Assembly (NCBI RefSeq): GCF_011752995.1
Contig: NZ_VWWL01000003.1
Coordinates: 248,001-312,000, forward strand
DNA length: 64,000 nt
Reading direction: 5' to 3'
Origin: Burkholderia sp. Ax-1724
GTDB taxonomy: Bacteria > Pseudomonadota > Gammaproteobacteria > Burkholderiales > Burkholderiaceae
Shown: positions 28,694 through 38,571 of the stretch, piece after piece
Position numbering within the stretch: position 1 is the first letter of the stretch
Layout: every line of letters starts with the position of its first letter
Notes under the pieces: generated by a model
What the model was told of the DNA's origin: nothing
Database searches by the model: none
Seen by the model: only the letters and a program-made list of their open reading frames with translations
Translations under genes and position numbers: made by a program

Positions 28694-29125
28694 ATGAGCC
28701 TACTCGACACTATCGGTTCCCTGATTGGCAAGTCGCCCGAAGGCGGCGGCCAGCAAGCGCTGATCGCAGCCGCGCTCGAATTCGTCAACAACCAGCCGGG
28801 CGGCCTGAACGGCCTGGTCCAGCGCTTCCAGGAAAAGGGCCTCGGCGACGTCGTGTCCTCGTGGGTCGGCAACGGCGAGAACCAGCCGATCGCCGCCGAT
28901 GCGCTGCATGGCGTGCTCGGCTCGGAAGCCGTGACCAGCCTCGCCGCGAAGGCCGGCATCCAGCCCGATCAGGTGACGGGCCTGCTCTCGCAGATCCTGC
29001 CGCACGTCGTCAACGCGGCCACGCCGGAAGGCGAAGTGCCGGCCAGCGGCCAGTTGAACACGACCTCGGTGCTCGGCGCACTCGGCGGCATCGCATCGCT
29101 GCTCGGCAACAAGGGCAACGCTTAA
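28694..29125 (+). CDS. YidB-like protein (DUF937)
   Basis: 143 residues. The N-terminus SLLDTIGSLIGK and repeated glycine-rich helices (LNGLVQRFQEKGLGDVVSSW, VTGLLSQILPHVVNAATPEG, LGALGGIASLLG) match the DUF937/YidB family, small proteins of unknown function widespread in proteobacteria. No signal peptide or membrane segment. AGAGAGACC precedes the ATG at 28694. It ends at a strong bidirectional terminator. Confidence 0.85.
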   Translation: MSLLDTIGSLIGKSPEGGGQQALIAAALEFVNNQPGGLNGLVQRFQEKGLGDVVSSWVGNGENQPIAADALHGVLGSEAVTSLAAKAGIQPDQVTGLLSQILPHVVNAATPEGEVPASGQLNTTSVLGALGGIASLLGNKGNA

Positions 29126-29180
29126 GCGCGGCGATTCGCTCGCAACCCGGAACCCGCGGCGCGCGCCCAAGCCCGCGGGC

Positions 29181-29221
29181 AAAAAAAAGCGGCAACGAAG
29201 TTTCCTTCGTTGCCGCTTTTT
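29181..29221. terminator. Bidirectional terminator between the yidB-like gene and clpB
   Basis: A stem of at least 12 bp (AGCGGCAACGAAG with CTTCGTTGCCGCT) and TTTC loop, flanked by eight A's and five T's. It stops both converging genes. Confidence 0.93.
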
Positions 29222-29295
29222 CATTGCGGCGGCGGGAGCCGCTCGATCAACGCCCCGCCAACCCTGCTACCCGGCGTGACAAGAGCACACCGCGC

Positions 29296-31893
29296 TCAAT
29301 GCACGACGCGGTCGAACACCAGTTTGCCGTCTTCCATTTCGACCGGAATCACATCCTTCGGACCGAACTTGCCGGCCAGAATCAGCTTCGCGATCGGGTT
29401 CTCGATCTCCTGCTGGATCGCGCGCTTCAACGGCCGCGCGCCGAACAGCGGGTCGTAGCCGACCTTGCCGATGTGTTCGAGCGCCGCGTCCGATACCACC
29501 AGTTGCATGTCGAGCTTGGCAAGCCGCTCGTGCAGTCGCTGCAACTGAATCCGCGCGATCGACTGGATATTCGAGCGATCGAGCGCATGGAACACGACGA
29601 CGTCGTCGATCCGGTTCAGGAACTCGGGCCTGAAGTGCAGCTTCACCTCTTCCCACACGGCGTCCTTCACCGTTTCCTGCGACTCGCCGACCATCGACTG
29701 GATCACCTGCGAACCGAGGTTGGAGGTCATCACGATCACCGTGTTCTTGAAGTCGACGGTGCGGCCCTGGCCGTCGGTCATGCGGCCGTCGTCGAGCACC
29801 TGCAGGAGCACGTTGAACACGTCCGGATGCGCCTTCTCGATCTCGTCGAGCAGGATCACGCTATACGGCTTGCGGCGCACGGCCTCGGTCAGATAGCCGC
29901 CTTCCTCGTAGCCGACGTAGCCCGGCGGCGCGCCGATCAGACGCGCGACGCTGTGCTTCTCCATGAACTCGCTCATGTCGATACGAATGAGGTGCTCTTC
30001 CGAATCGAACAGGAACGACGCCAGCGCCTTGCACAGCTCGGTCTTGCCGACGCCGGTCGGCCCAAGGAACAGGAACGAGCCATACGGACGGTTCGGGTCC
30101 GACAGACCCGCGCGCGAGCGGCGGATCGCATCGGCGACCGCGTTGATCGCCTCGTCCTGGCCGACCACGCGCTCATGCAGCTTCGACTCGATCTGCAACA
30201 GCTTCTCGCGCTCGCCCTGCATCATGCGCGACACCGGAATACCGGTGGCACGCGAGACGACCTCGGCAATTTCTTCCGCCCCCACCTGCGTGCGCAGCAG
30301 ACGCGGACGCTTCGGACTGTTCTGCTCTTCGGCTTCGGCGCGCGTCACTTCCTTCAGTTGCGCTTCGAGCCCCGGCAGCTTGCCGTACTGCAATTCGGCG
30401 ACCTTTTCGAGCTTGCCCTCGCGCTGCAAACGCGTGATTTCCGCGCGCGTCTTCTCGATCTCTTCCTTCAGTTGCGCGCTGCCCTGCACCGTGGCTTTTT
30501 CGGCGGTCCAGATTTCGTCGAGGTCCGAATATTCGCGGTTCAGGCGCTCGATTTCCTCTTCGATCAGTTGCAGACGCTTCTGCGAGGCTTCGTCCTTTTC
30601 CTTCTTCACCGCTTCGCGTTCGATCTTCAGCTGGATCAGGCGACGGTCGAGCCGGTCCATCTCTTCCGGTTTCGAGTCGATTTCCATCTTGATCTTCGAG
30701 GCGGCTTCGTCGATCAGATCGATCGCCTTGTCCGGCAGGAAGCGGTCCGTGATGTAGCGATGCGACAGCTCGGCCGCCGCGACGATCGCCGGGTCGGTGA
30801 TGTCGACGCCGTGGTGCAGCTCATAGCGCTCCTGCAAGCCGCGCAGGATCGCGATAGTCGCCTCGACCGACGGCTCGTCCACCAGCACCTTCTGGAAGCG
30901 GCGTTCGAGCGCGGCATCCTTCTCGATGTACTTGCGGTATTCGTCGAGCGTCGTCGCGCCCACGCAATGCAGCTCGCCGCGCGAGAGCGCCGGCTTCAGC
31001 ATGTTGCCCGCGTCCATCGCGCCCTCGGCCTTGCCCGCGCCGACCATCGTGTGAATCTCGTCGATAAAGACGATGGTTTGCCCTTCGTCCTTGGCGATGT
31101 CGTTGAGCACGGCCTTCAGGCGCTCCTCAAACTCGCCGCGATATTTGGCGCCCGCGAGCAGCGCGGCCATGTCGAGCGACAGCACGCGCTTGTTCTTCAG
31201 CGTTTCCGGCACTTCGCCGTTGACGATGCGCTGCGCGAGCCCTTCGACGATCGCGGTCTTGCCGACGCCCGGCTCGCCGATCAGCACCGGATTGTTCTTG
31301 GTGCGGCGCTGCAGGATCTGGATAGAGCGGCGGATTTCGTCGTCGCGGCCGATCACGGGGTCGAGCTTGCCGGCGCGGGCGCGCTCGGTCAGATCGATCG
31401 TGTATTTCTTGAGCGCCTCGCGCTGGCTTTCGGCGTCCTGGCTATGCACCTGCGAGCCGCCGCGCACCGCGGCGATCGCGGTTTCGAGCGCCTTGCGCGA
31501 CAGGCCGTGCTCGCGCGCGAGACGGCCGGCCTCGCCCTTGTCGTCGGCGACCGCGAGCAGGAACATCTCGCTCGCGATGAACGTGTCGTTGAGCTTCTGC
31601 GCTTCCTTGTCGGCCTGATTCAGCAGACCGGTCAGTTCGCGGCCGATCTGCACGTTGCCGTCGGTGCCGCGCACTTGCGGCAGCCGCGTGATCGCGTCGT
31701 TCAACGCGGTGAGCAGCGGCTGCACGTGCACGCCGGCGCGCGAAAGCAGCGAGCGCGCGGAACCGTCCTGCTGCGCGACGAGCGCCGACAGCACGTGGAC
31801 CGGTTCGATGTACTGATTGTCATGACCTACAGCCAGGCTCTGGGCATCCGCCAAGGCTTCCTGGAATTTAGTGGTGAGTTTGTCGATTCTCAT
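29296..31893 (-). CDS. clpB: ATP-dependent disaggregase ClpB
   Basis: 865 residues, standard ClpB length. It has an N-terminal Clp repeat domain, AAA-1 with GEPGVGKT, the long coiled-coil M domain (about 400-530, [20 protein letters not shown] onward) that separates ClpB from ClpA, and AAA-2 with GPTGVGKT and the pore tyrosine in GYVGYEEGG. It works with DnaK to rescue aggregated proteins. The start is the ATG at 31893, with GGAGGT six bases upstream. A heat-shock promoter lies directly upstream. Confidence 0.97.
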   Translation of the reverse strand: MRIDKLTTKFQEALADAQSLAVGHDNQYIEPVHVLSALVAQQDGSARSLLSRAGVHVQPLLTALNDAITRLPQVRGTDGNVQIGRELTGLLNQADKEAQKLNDTFIASEMFLLAVADDKGEAGRLAREHGLSRKALETAIAAVRGGSQVHSQDAESQREALKKYTIDLTERARAGKLDPVIGRDDEIRRSIQILQRRTKNNPVLIGEPGVGKTAIVEGLAQRIVNGEVPETLKNKRVLSLDMAALLAGAKYRGEFEERLKAVLNDIAKDEGQTIVFIDEIHTMVGAGKAEGAMDAGNMLKPALSRGELHCVGATTLDEYRKYIEKDAALERRFQKVLVDEPSVEATIAILRGLQERYELHHGVDITDPAIVAAAELSHRYITDRFLPDKAIDLIDEAASKIKMEIDSKPEEMDRLDRRLIQLKIEREAVKKEKDEASQKRLQLIEEEIERLNREYSDLDEIWTAEKATVQGSAQLKEEIEKTRAEITRLQREGKLEKVAELQYGKLPGLEAQLKEVTRAEAEEQNSPKRPRLLRTQVGAEEIAEVVSRATGIPVSRMMQGEREKLLQIESKLHERVVGQDEAINAVADAIRRSRAGLSDPNRPYGSFLFLGPTGVGKTELCKALASFLFDSEEHLIRIDMSEFMEKHSVARLIGAPPGYVGYEEGGYLTEAVRRKPYSVILLDEIEKAHPDVFNVLLQVLDDGRMTDGQGRTVDFKNTVIVMTSNLGSQVIQSMVGESQETVKDAVWEEVKLHFRPEFLNRIDDVVVFHALDRSNIQSIARIQLQRLHERLAKLDMQLVVSDAALEHIGKVGYDPLFGARPLKRAIQQEIENPIAKLILAGKFGPKDVIPVEMEDGKLVFDRVVH

Positions 31894-31922
31894 CAAGAGA
31901 CCTCCAATTTCGATTACCACCA

Positions 31923-31950
31923 AAATGAGGCGTTTTATTGGGGTTTCAAG
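31923..31950 (-). promoter_or_regulatory. Sigma-32 heat-shock promoter of clpB
   Basis: On the minus strand, CTTGAAA (31944-31950) is followed after 13 bases by CCTCATTT (31923-31930). The RpoH consensus is CTTGAAA - 11 to 16 - CCCCATnT; this matches all seven -35 bases and six of the seven defined -10 bases. The start would be about 25 bases before the clpB ATG. Confidence 0.8.
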
Positions 31951-32616
31951 CGTTTTTTTGGCCTCGGGCGCAACTATTTAACATTTGAGCGAAAGAACCA
32001 ACGTGATCGCGCCCCACTGCGGCAAGCGGACGGGTTGTCGGCCCGCCTGGGTGCTGGATCTGGCGCGAACTCGCCCGGTTCGGCTGGCTTTTTTGTCCGG
32101 CTGGTTTGGCTGCGGCGAACGCCGGGCTGCGGATGCTGGGCTGCCACCGCGTGCGATCGCTGTTACCGGCAAAAGGCCCGAAGCTGGTCGCCGAGGCCAA
32201 GAAAAGCCGCAAACGGCGCCTGCGGTTGCGCGATTTCGTCGATCGTATAGTGATTGGATGCGACAAGGAAGGCCCGGCTCGCCGCTTCGCGCGCAGCGCG
32301 CGGGCGGCATGGCGAAGTCATCGTTGCAAGGCTGCGGCAAACGGCCCCAGGCTTGCCGGGGATCACCGCCGCGCCCTAAGATGCATGGCTGGCGGCGCCG
32401 AGCCTCGTGTCATGTCCGGCAAGCTTTAATCTTTTGTATGCCAAGCAAGGTATTCGCAGCGTGCTTCCGATCGTTGCGGAAACACTGGCGTACCGCCCCC
32501 GGCGCCCTCGTCGCGGCTGGCGTAAAAAACGCCACTGCGGGGCCTGCCGGTCGGCAGCCGTTCGCGGCACGGCAACGCCCCGCCTTGCTCAGCAACCGAA
32601 TTTTTCTGGAATTTGC
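31951..32616. other. Intergenic region between clpB and the globin gene
   Basis: 666 bases. Open frames are arginine-rich and lack ribosome sites, so no gene is supported. It contains an AAGATGCAT sequence at 32378-32386 resembling half of an NsrR site, an AT-rich patch at 32425-32450, and GGCGT-AAAAA-ACGCC at 32519-32533. The globin promoter should lie in the second half. Confidence 0.4.
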
Positions 32617-33159
32617 ATGAATCCGTCTTTTCCCGCCACGCCGCCGGTCGAGCGCGCGGCCGAACCCACCGAGGCGAATATCCGCGAGCTCGTCTACGGC
32701 TTTTACGATCGCGTGCGCGCCGATGCGCTGCTGGGTCCCGTCTTCGATGCGAAGCTCGCGGGCCGCTGGGACGATCACCTGCCGAAGATGTGCACGTTCT
32801 GGGGCTCGCTCGTGCTCGGCGCGAAGCAGTATCGCGGCAATGTGCAGCAGGCGCACCAGCCTCTCGAAGGCATCGAGCCGCAGCATTTCAGCCGCTGGCT
32901 GTACCTGTTTCTCGATACCGTCGAATCGCGCTACCAGCCGGCCGCGGCGATCCGATTCATGGAACCGGCGCTGCGCATCGCGCAAAGTCTGCAGTTGAGC
33001 CGTTTTGGGTGGGACTACAAGATTCCGGCGGAGCAGCAGGCGCTGCTCGAACGCGTCGCGCCGAAACGCCGTCCGCGTGACGATGACGGCGATCATCCGG
33101 TCCGGCCCGCCGGCGAGCCGTTTCCGGTGCCGATTGTGGGCCGGTCGCGCGACGAGTGA
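32617..33159 (+). CDS. Group III truncated hemoglobin-like protein
   Basis: 180 residues. The globin core (about 18-145) has the B-helix FYDRV with a likely B10 Tyr30, MCTFWGSLVLGAKQYRGN, and a likely proximal His80 before QPLEGIEPQHFSRWL, the pattern of group III (Ctb-like) truncated hemoglobins. These bind O2 or NO and are linked to nitrosative or low-oxygen stress. A polar C-terminal tail of about 30 residues rich in Arg, Asp and Pro is extra. The ATG at 32617 was chosen by alignment to the family start; the longer frame adds 70 residues of poor sequence. It is convergent with moaE. Confidence 0.83.
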   Translation: MNPSFPATPPVERAAEPTEANIRELVYGFYDRVRADALLGPVFDAKLAGRWDDHLPKMCTFWGSLVLGAKQYRGNVQQAHQPLEGIEPQHFSRWLYLFLDTVESRYQPAAAIRFMEPALRIAQSLQLSRFGWDYKIPAEQQALLERVAPKRRPRDDDGDHPVRPAGEPFPVPIVGRSRDE

Positions 33160-33186
33160 GATGGGTTGCGCGGACGGTGGCGGTAT

Positions 33187-33203
33187 TGCGGGCGCAGCCC
33201 GCA
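33187..33203. terminator. Hairpin between converging globin and moaE genes
   Basis: TGCGGGC-GCA-GCCCGCA, a 7-bp GC-rich stem with a three-base loop. It has no T-run, so it may act only as a weak or Rho-assisted terminator. Confidence 0.35.
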
Positions 33204-33242
33204 GTCAAGCAGGTCGCAAAGCGGTCCGCAACCAACGAGCCT

Positions 33243-33719
33243 CTACGCGCCCTTCCGGTTCCCCGACTCGATACCCCAGCGCGCCAGCGCCGCATCGTCG
33301 GTCACGCGCGCATCGACCCAGCGCTCGCCCGCGTCGGTTTTCTCTTTCTTCCAGAACGGCGCCTCGCTCTTCAGATAGTCCATCACGAACTCGCACGACG
33401 CAAACGCGTCGCCGCGATGCGCGGCCGTCGTCGCGACGAGCACGATCTGGTCGAGCGGATAGAGCTGGCCGACCCGATGCACGATCAGCACCTCGATGCC
33501 CGGCCAGCGCTCGCGCGCGCGCTCGACGATCGCTTCCAGCGACTTCTCCGTCATGCCCGGATAGTGTTCGAGCTCCATCGTCTCGACCGCGCTGCCTTCG
33601 TTCAGGTCGCGTACCGTGCCGACGAAACACGCGACCGCGCCGATCTTCGGATTGCGCGCGCGCAACGCGGCCACCTCGGCGCTGAGGTCGAAGTCTTCGG
33701 TCTGGACGCGAACGGGCAT
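33243..33719 (-). CDS. moaE: Molybdopterin synthase catalytic subunit MoaE
   Basis: 158 residues. With MoaD it inserts two sulfurs into cyclic pyranopterin monophosphate to make molybdopterin. Family motifs are GAVACFVGTVRD, MELEHYPGM, IVHRVGQLYPLD and the catalytic-lysine region FVMDYLKSEAPFWKKE. Last of the minus-strand moeA-moaD-moaE group, 117 bases after moaD. Confidence 0.95.
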   Translation of the reverse strand: MPVRVQTEDFDLSAEVAALRARNPKIGAVACFVGTVRDLNEGSAVETMELEHYPGMTEKSLEAIVERARERWPGIEVLIVHRVGQLYPLDQIVLVATTAAHRGDAFASCEFVMDYLKSEAPFWKKEKTDAGERWVDARVTDDAALARWGIESGNRKGA

Positions 33720-33836
33720 GAGCGGCTCCTCGGGCTTTTACCGCGTGTGCGCGGCGAATCGATGCGCACGCGGCCTAGAACCGCGCGGCGTCGAAGGTGG
33801 CTGCAAAGTGGTTGCAAAGCAGGCGGCAAGCACGCC

Positions 33837-34094
33837 CTAGCCGCCCGTGACGGGCGGAAAGAACGCGACCTCGCAGCCCTCGGTAATGCGGGTGCTCGCA
33901 TCGGTCATCACATGATTGCAGGCCATGCGCAGCGCGCGGCCCTCGGCGAGCGTTTCGGCCCAGATGCCGCCGCGCACGCGCAGCCAGGCGCGCACGTCGC
34001 CGACGGTCGCCACGCCATCGGGCACGTCGACGGTTTCGTCGGACCGGTTGAGCGCTTCACGCACGCTCGCAAAGTATCGGAGTTCAATCTTCAT
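33837..34094 (-). CDS. moaD: Molybdopterin synthase sulfur carrier subunit MoaD
   Basis: 85 residues with a ubiquitin-like fold, ending in the Gly-Gly that is thiocarboxylated (EVAFFPPVTGG). The ATG at 34094 begins MKIELRYFASVREAL, the typical start; the longer frame runs back into moeA. It follows moeA after 44 bases and precedes moaE. Confidence 0.94.
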   Translation of the reverse strand: MKIELRYFASVREALNRSDETVDVPDGVATVGDVRAWLRVRGGIWAETLAEGRALRMACNHVMTDASTRITEGCEVAFFPPVTGG

Positions 34095-34138
34095 CGGAAT
34101 GCCGCCGGCGCCGCCACGGATGCGGCGGCGGCCCGGCC

Positions 34139-35455
34139 TCAGTTCAGCAGTTCGGAAAACGGAATGAAGCGCACGGTTTCGCCGGCGCTGATCGCGTGAT
34201 TCGGCGGATTGTCGATCAGGCCGTCGCCCCACACGGTCGACGTCAGCACGGCCGAGCTTTGATTCGCAAACAGATCGAGCCCGCCCGCCGCGTTGACGCG
34301 CGCGCGCAGAAACTCGTTGCGCCGATCGGCCTTGGCCTGCGTGAAGTCGGCGCGCAGCGACAGCGCGCGCGGCACGACCGCCTGCACGCCGGCCAGCCGC
34401 AGCACGAACGGCCGCACGAACAGCAGGAACGTCGCGAAGCTCGACACCGGATTGCCGGGCAGGCCGATGAAAAACGTTTCGGCCGCCGTGGGAGTCGCGG
34501 ACGCTGCCGAAGCCGCCGACGCCGCCGATGAAGAGGCCTCAGCCCCCACGGATGCCGCACCCTCCGCTCCCGCCGCGCGGCGCACCGCGCCGAACGCGAG
34601 CGGCTTGCCCGGCTTCATCGCGATCTGCCACATCGACAGACGCCCTTCCGCCTCGACCGCCGGCTTCACGTGATCTTCCTCGCCGACCGACACGCCGCCG
34701 CACGTGAGAATCAGGTCATGCGCCCGCGCGGCTTCGCGCAGCGTCGCGCGGGTCGCCTCGAGCCGATCGGCGACGATGCCGTAGTCGGTGACTTCGCAGC
34801 CGAGCTTTTCGAGCAGCCCGCGCAACGTGAAGCGATTCGAGTTGTAGATCGCGCCCGGCTTCAGCGGCTCGCCCGGCATCGTCAGTTCGTCGCCGGTGAA
34901 AAACACGGCGACCTTCACGCGCCGCCGCACCGCGAGCCGCGCGCAACCGACCGAAGCCGCGAGCCCGAGCGCCTGCGGCGTGAGCCGCGTGCCGGCCGGC
35001 AGGATCACCGCGCCCTGGCGAATGTCGGCGCCCTGCGCCGTGATCCATTCGCCCGTCTGCGGACGATGCACGATCGTGACTTCGTCGCCGGCCGCTTCGG
35101 TCTGCTCCTGCATCACGACCGCGTCCGCGCCGGGCGGCACCGTCGCGCCGGTGAAGATGCGCGCCGCCGTGCCGGACTGAAGCGGCGCCGGCGCATGGCC
35201 GGCCGGGATGCGTTGCGAGACCGGCAGGCGGCTGCCGTGCGCGAGATCGGCGAGGCGGACCGCGTAGCCGTCCATCGCGCTCGTGTTCATCGGCGGGACG
35301 TCGAGCGGCGACGTGACGTCGGCGGCGAGCACGCGGTTCAGCGCGTCGAGCGTCGGCAGCGTTTCGATACCGTCGATCGGGCGCGCTGCGTCGAGCAGGA
35401 TCGCCAGCGCATCGGCAGTGGCGAGCATGGGAGCGCGGGGCGTTGGTGTGGACAT
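34139..35455 (-). CDS. moeA: Molybdopterin molybdenumtransferase MoeA
   Basis: 438 residues. It inserts molybdate into adenylylated molybdopterin. The N-terminal part has PPMNTSAMDGYAVR and the catalytic domain GDEL...GAIYNSN and FIGLPGNPVSSF. A low-complexity Ala/Ser insertion of about 25 residues sits near 300, between the MKPGKPLAFG segment and the FIGLPGNP motif. It is followed by moaD and moaE, and lies 226 bases downstream of thrC on the same strand. Confidence 0.94.
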   Translation of the reverse strand: MSTPTPRAPMLATADALAILLDAARPIDGIETLPTLDALNRVLAADVTSPLDVPPMNTSAMDGYAVRLADLAHGSRLPVSQRIPAGHAPAPLQSGTAARIFTGATVPPGADAVVMQEQTEAAGDEVTIVHRPQTGEWITAQGADIRQGAVILPAGTRLTPQALGLAASVGCARLAVRRRVKVAVFFTGDELTMPGEPLKPGAIYNSNRFTLRGLLEKLGCEVTDYGIVADRLEATRATLREAARAHDLILTCGGVSVGEEDHVKPAVEAEGRLSMWQIAMKPGKPLAFGAVRRAAGAEGAASVGAEASSSAASAASAASATPTAAETFFIGLPGNPVSSFATFLLFVRPFVLRLAGVQAVVPRALSLRADFTQAKADRRNEFLRARVNAAGGLDLFANQSSAVLTSTVWGDGLIDNPPNHAISAGETVRFIPFSELLN

Positions 35456-35681
35456 CTCGGAGTTCGAAGCCGCAGGTTAAAAGAATATTGTAGCGGCCGA
35501 CGCCATCGGCGCGGGCGGTCTCGCGCGACGCAGCGCTTTTTGTCTTTCTCGACGCCCGGCCGCGAGGGTGCGCGGCCGGCGTGTTTTCGCGACGCATGCG
35601 CCGCGTCGCCTGGCGGGGAGCCTGGAGAGAAGTCTGAAGAGAAGAGAAGCGGCGCACCTCGTGAGATGCTGCCGCCGCCCC

Positions 35682-37133
35682 TTATTCGCCGGTATTCGCG
35701 ACGATAAAGTCCTTCACGCGCTGCGCATCCGCCGGCACGACCTCGAAGCGCTGCGGCAGCGACTCGAGCCCCGAGAATGCCGCCGGCCGCTCCGGTTCGC
35801 GCAGCAGCGCCTCGCGGATCGTCTCGCCGAACTTGATCGGCTGCGCGGTCTCGAGCACGATCATCGGAATGCCCGCTTGCAGATGCTCGCGCGCGACCTT
35901 CAAACCGTCGGCCGTGTGCGTATCGATCATCGTGTCATAGCGCTCGAACACGTCGCGGATCGTCTCGACGCGCGTGTCGTGGCTGCTGCGGCCGGACACG
36001 AAACCGAACTGCTTCACGCGCGCGAAATCGCCGCTTGCCGCGAGGTCGAAACCGCCCTTCTCCTCGACGTCGCGGAACAGTTGCAGCACGCGCGCCGGAT
36101 CGCGGCCGAGCAGATCGAACACGAAGCGCTCGAAATTCGACGCCTTCGAGATGTCCATGCTCGGGCTGCTCGTGTGATACGTCTCGGCCGCCTTGCGCAC
36201 GCGGTAGATGCCGGTGCGGAAGAACTCGTCGAGCACGTCGTTCTCGTTGGTCGCGACCACGAGCTTCTCGATCGGCAGCCCCATCATGCGCGCGATGTGA
36301 CCCGCGCACACGTTGCCGAAGTTGCCCGACGGCACCGTAAACGACACGCGCTCGTCGTTGCTCTGCGTCGCGGCGAAATAGCCCTTGAAGTAGTAGACGA
36401 CCTGCGCGACGACCCGCGCCCAGTTGATCGAGTTGACCGTGCCGATCTTGTACTTCGCCTTGAACGCGTGATCGTTCGAGACTGCCTTGACGATGTCCTG
36501 CGCGTCGTCGAACACGCCTTCCACCGCGAGGTTGAAGATGTTCGGGTCTTGCAGGCTGTACATCTGCGCGGTCTGGAACGCGCTCATCTTTTTGTGCGGC
36601 GACAGCATGAACACGCGGATGCCCTGCTTGCCGCGCATCGCATATTCGGCGGCACTGCCAGTGTCGCCCGAGGTCGCGCCGAGAATGTTCAGCGTTTCGC
36701 CGTGCTTCGCCAGCGCGTACTCGAACAGGTTGCCGATCAGCTGCATCGCCATGTCCTTGAACGCGAGCGTCGGCCCGTTCGAGAGCTCCAGCAGCGACAG
36801 CGGCGCGCCGTTCTCGACGCCGAGCGTCTTCAGCGGCGTAATCTGCGCGGCGCTTTCGTCGTCGCGCACGTTGCAGTAGGTCGCGGCCGTGTAGGTCTTG
36901 CGCGTGAGCGCGCGCAGGTCTTCCGCGGGAATGTCGTCGCAGAACTTCGCGAGGATCTCGAACGCGAGGTCCGCGTACGGCAGCGTGCGCCAGCGCGTCA
37001 GTTCGCCCTGCGTGACACGCGGATACTCGGCCGGCAGATACAGGCCGCCGTCTTTCGCGAGACCACCGAGCAGGATGTCGGAGAAGGTATGGCGCTCGCC
37101 GGCTCCGGCGCCGCGCGTGGAAAGGTAGTTCAT
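35682..37133 (-). CDS. thrC: Threonine synthase
   Basis: 483 residues; PLP enzyme converting O-phosphohomoserine to threonine. It starts MNYLSTRG and has the PLP-lysine motif GPTLAFKDMAMQ, ATSGDTGSAAEYA and PSGNFGNVCAGHIA. It lies eight bases after the hom stop on the same strand, so the two are cotranscribed. The homoserine kinase step (thrB) is not in the window. Confidence 0.96.
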   Translation of the reverse strand: MNYLSTRGAGAGERHTFSDILLGGLAKDGGLYLPAEYPRVTQGELTRWRTLPYADLAFEILAKFCDDIPAEDLRALTRKTYTAATYCNVRDDESAAQITPLKTLGVENGAPLSLLELSNGPTLAFKDMAMQLIGNLFEYALAKHGETLNILGATSGDTGSAAEYAMRGKQGIRVFMLSPHKKMSAFQTAQMYSLQDPNIFNLAVEGVFDDAQDIVKAVSNDHAFKAKYKIGTVNSINWARVVAQVVYYFKGYFAATQSNDERVSFTVPSGNFGNVCAGHIARMMGLPIEKLVVATNENDVLDEFFRTGIYRVRKAAETYHTSSPSMDISKASNFERFVFDLLGRDPARVLQLFRDVEEKGGFDLAASGDFARVKQFGFVSGRSSHDTRVETIRDVFERYDTMIDTHTADGLKVAREHLQAGIPMIVLETAQPIKFGETIREALLREPERPAAFSGLESLPQRFEVVPADAQRVKDFIVANTGE

Positions 37134-37141
37134 AGTTCGGC

Positions 37142-38473
37142 CTAGTTCAGCGCTTCCATGCGCAGCTTCGTGACTTGCGAGACGACGGTCTTGAGCGCCT
37201 CGATCGACCTGATCGCGGCGTTGACCTGCTTTTCGACCGTCTCGTGCGTGATCAGCAGGATGTCGGTTTCGCCCTTGCCCTTCGCGTCGACGAATTCCGA
37301 CTCCTTCTGCAGCAGCGCGTCGATCGAAATGCCGGTATCGGCCAGGATGCGCGTGATGTCGGCGAGCACGCCCGTTACGTCGGCGACGCGCAAGCGCAGG
37401 TAGTAGCCGCTCGTCACCTCGTCGATCGGCAGGATCGGCGTGTTCGACAAACTGTCGGGCTGGAACGCGAGATGCGGCACGCGGTGCTCGGGGTCGGCCG
37501 TGTGCAGGCGCGTCACGTCGACCAGATCGGCGACCACGGCGGACGCCGTCGGCTCCGCGCCCGCGCCCTTGCCATAGTAGAGCGTCGTGCCGACCGCGTC
37601 GCCGTGCACGACGACCGCGTTCATCGCGCCTTCCACGTTGGCGAGCAGGCGCTTTTCCGGAATCAGCGTGGGATGCACACGCAATTCGATGCCTTTATCG
37701 GTGCGGCGCGTGATGCCGAGCAGCTTGATGCGGTAGCCGAGTTCCTCGGCGTATTTGATGTCGATCGCGGCGAGCTTGCTGATGCCCTCGACGTAAGCCT
37801 TGTCGAACTGCACCGGCACGCCGAACGCGATCGCGCTCATGATCGTCGCCTTATGCGCGGCGTCGACGCCCTCGATGTCGAAGGTCGGGTCCGCTTCCGC
37901 GTAGCCGAGATCCTGCGCGGCCTTCAGCGCGGTCGCGAAATCGAGCCCGCGGTCGCGCATCTCCGAGAGGATGTAGTTGGTCGTCCCGTTGATGATGCCG
38001 GCGATGTACTGGATGCGGTTCGCCGTGAGCCCTTCGCGCAGCGCCTTGATGATCGGAATGCCGCCCGCCACCGCCGCCTCGAACGCGACCATTACGCCGT
38101 TCGCGCGCGCCGCCTCGAAAATCTCGGTGCCGTGCACCGCGAGCAGCGCCTTGTTGGCCGTGACCACATGCTTGCCGTTGTTGATCGCGCGCAGCACGAG
38201 TTCGCGCGCGATGCCGGTGCCGCCGATCATTTCCGCGACGATCGCGATCGAGGGATCGTCGACCACCGCGTTGAAGTCGTCGCTCAGCGCCACGCTGCCG
38301 GCTGCGCCGCCGAGCGCCGCGGTGGCCTTGGCCGGGTTGCGCACGGCAATGCGCACAATCTCGATGCCGCGGCCCGCGCGACGTTTGATTTCTTCCTGAT
38401 TGCGGCGCAGTACCGTGAAGGTGCCGCTGCCTACCGTGCCGAAGCCCAGCAGTCCAACTTTGATCGGTTCCAT
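37142..38473 (-). CDS. hom: Homoserine dehydrogenase
   Basis: 443 residues; monofunctional enzyme reducing aspartate semialdehyde to homoserine. The NAD(P) site is LLGFGTVGSGT, the catalytic region GYAEADPTFDIEGVDAAHK, and a C-terminal ACT domain from about 350 (VADVTGVLADITRILADTGI) implies feedback control by threonine. It is followed at eight bases by thrC and lies 98 bases after alaA. Confidence 0.96.
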   Translation of the reverse strand: MEPIKVGLLGFGTVGSGTFTVLRRNQEEIKRRAGRGIEIVRIAVRNPAKATAALGGAAGSVALSDDFNAVVDDPSIAIVAEMIGGTGIARELVLRAINNGKHVVTANKALLAVHGTEIFEAARANGVMVAFEAAVAGGIPIIKALREGLTANRIQYIAGIINGTTNYILSEMRDRGLDFATALKAAQDLGYAEADPTFDIEGVDAAHKATIMSAIAFGVPVQFDKAYVEGISKLAAIDIKYAEELGYRIKLLGITRRTDKGIELRVHPTLIPEKRLLANVEGAMNAVVVHGDAVGTTLYYGKGAGAEPTASAVVADLVDVTRLHTADPEHRVPHLAFQPDSLSNTPILPIDEVTSGYYLRLRVADVTGVLADITRILADTGISIDALLQKESEFVDAKGKGETDILLITHETVEKQVNAAIRSIEALKTVVSQVTKLRMEALN

Positions 38474-38571
38474 GCAGCGTGTGTTTAGTAGAGGTTTGAA
38501 AAGGGTGTCGGGGTGGTACGTGCGGCGCGCGCATCGGTCACATCATGCGCCACATCGTACGCGCGGCCGGT

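Noticed and set aside
28516..32250. 1244-codon open frame on the plus strand across clpB
   Set aside because: It is antisense to clpB and its Arg/His/Leu-rich translation has no domain. Long antisense frames are expected in GC-rich coding DNA.
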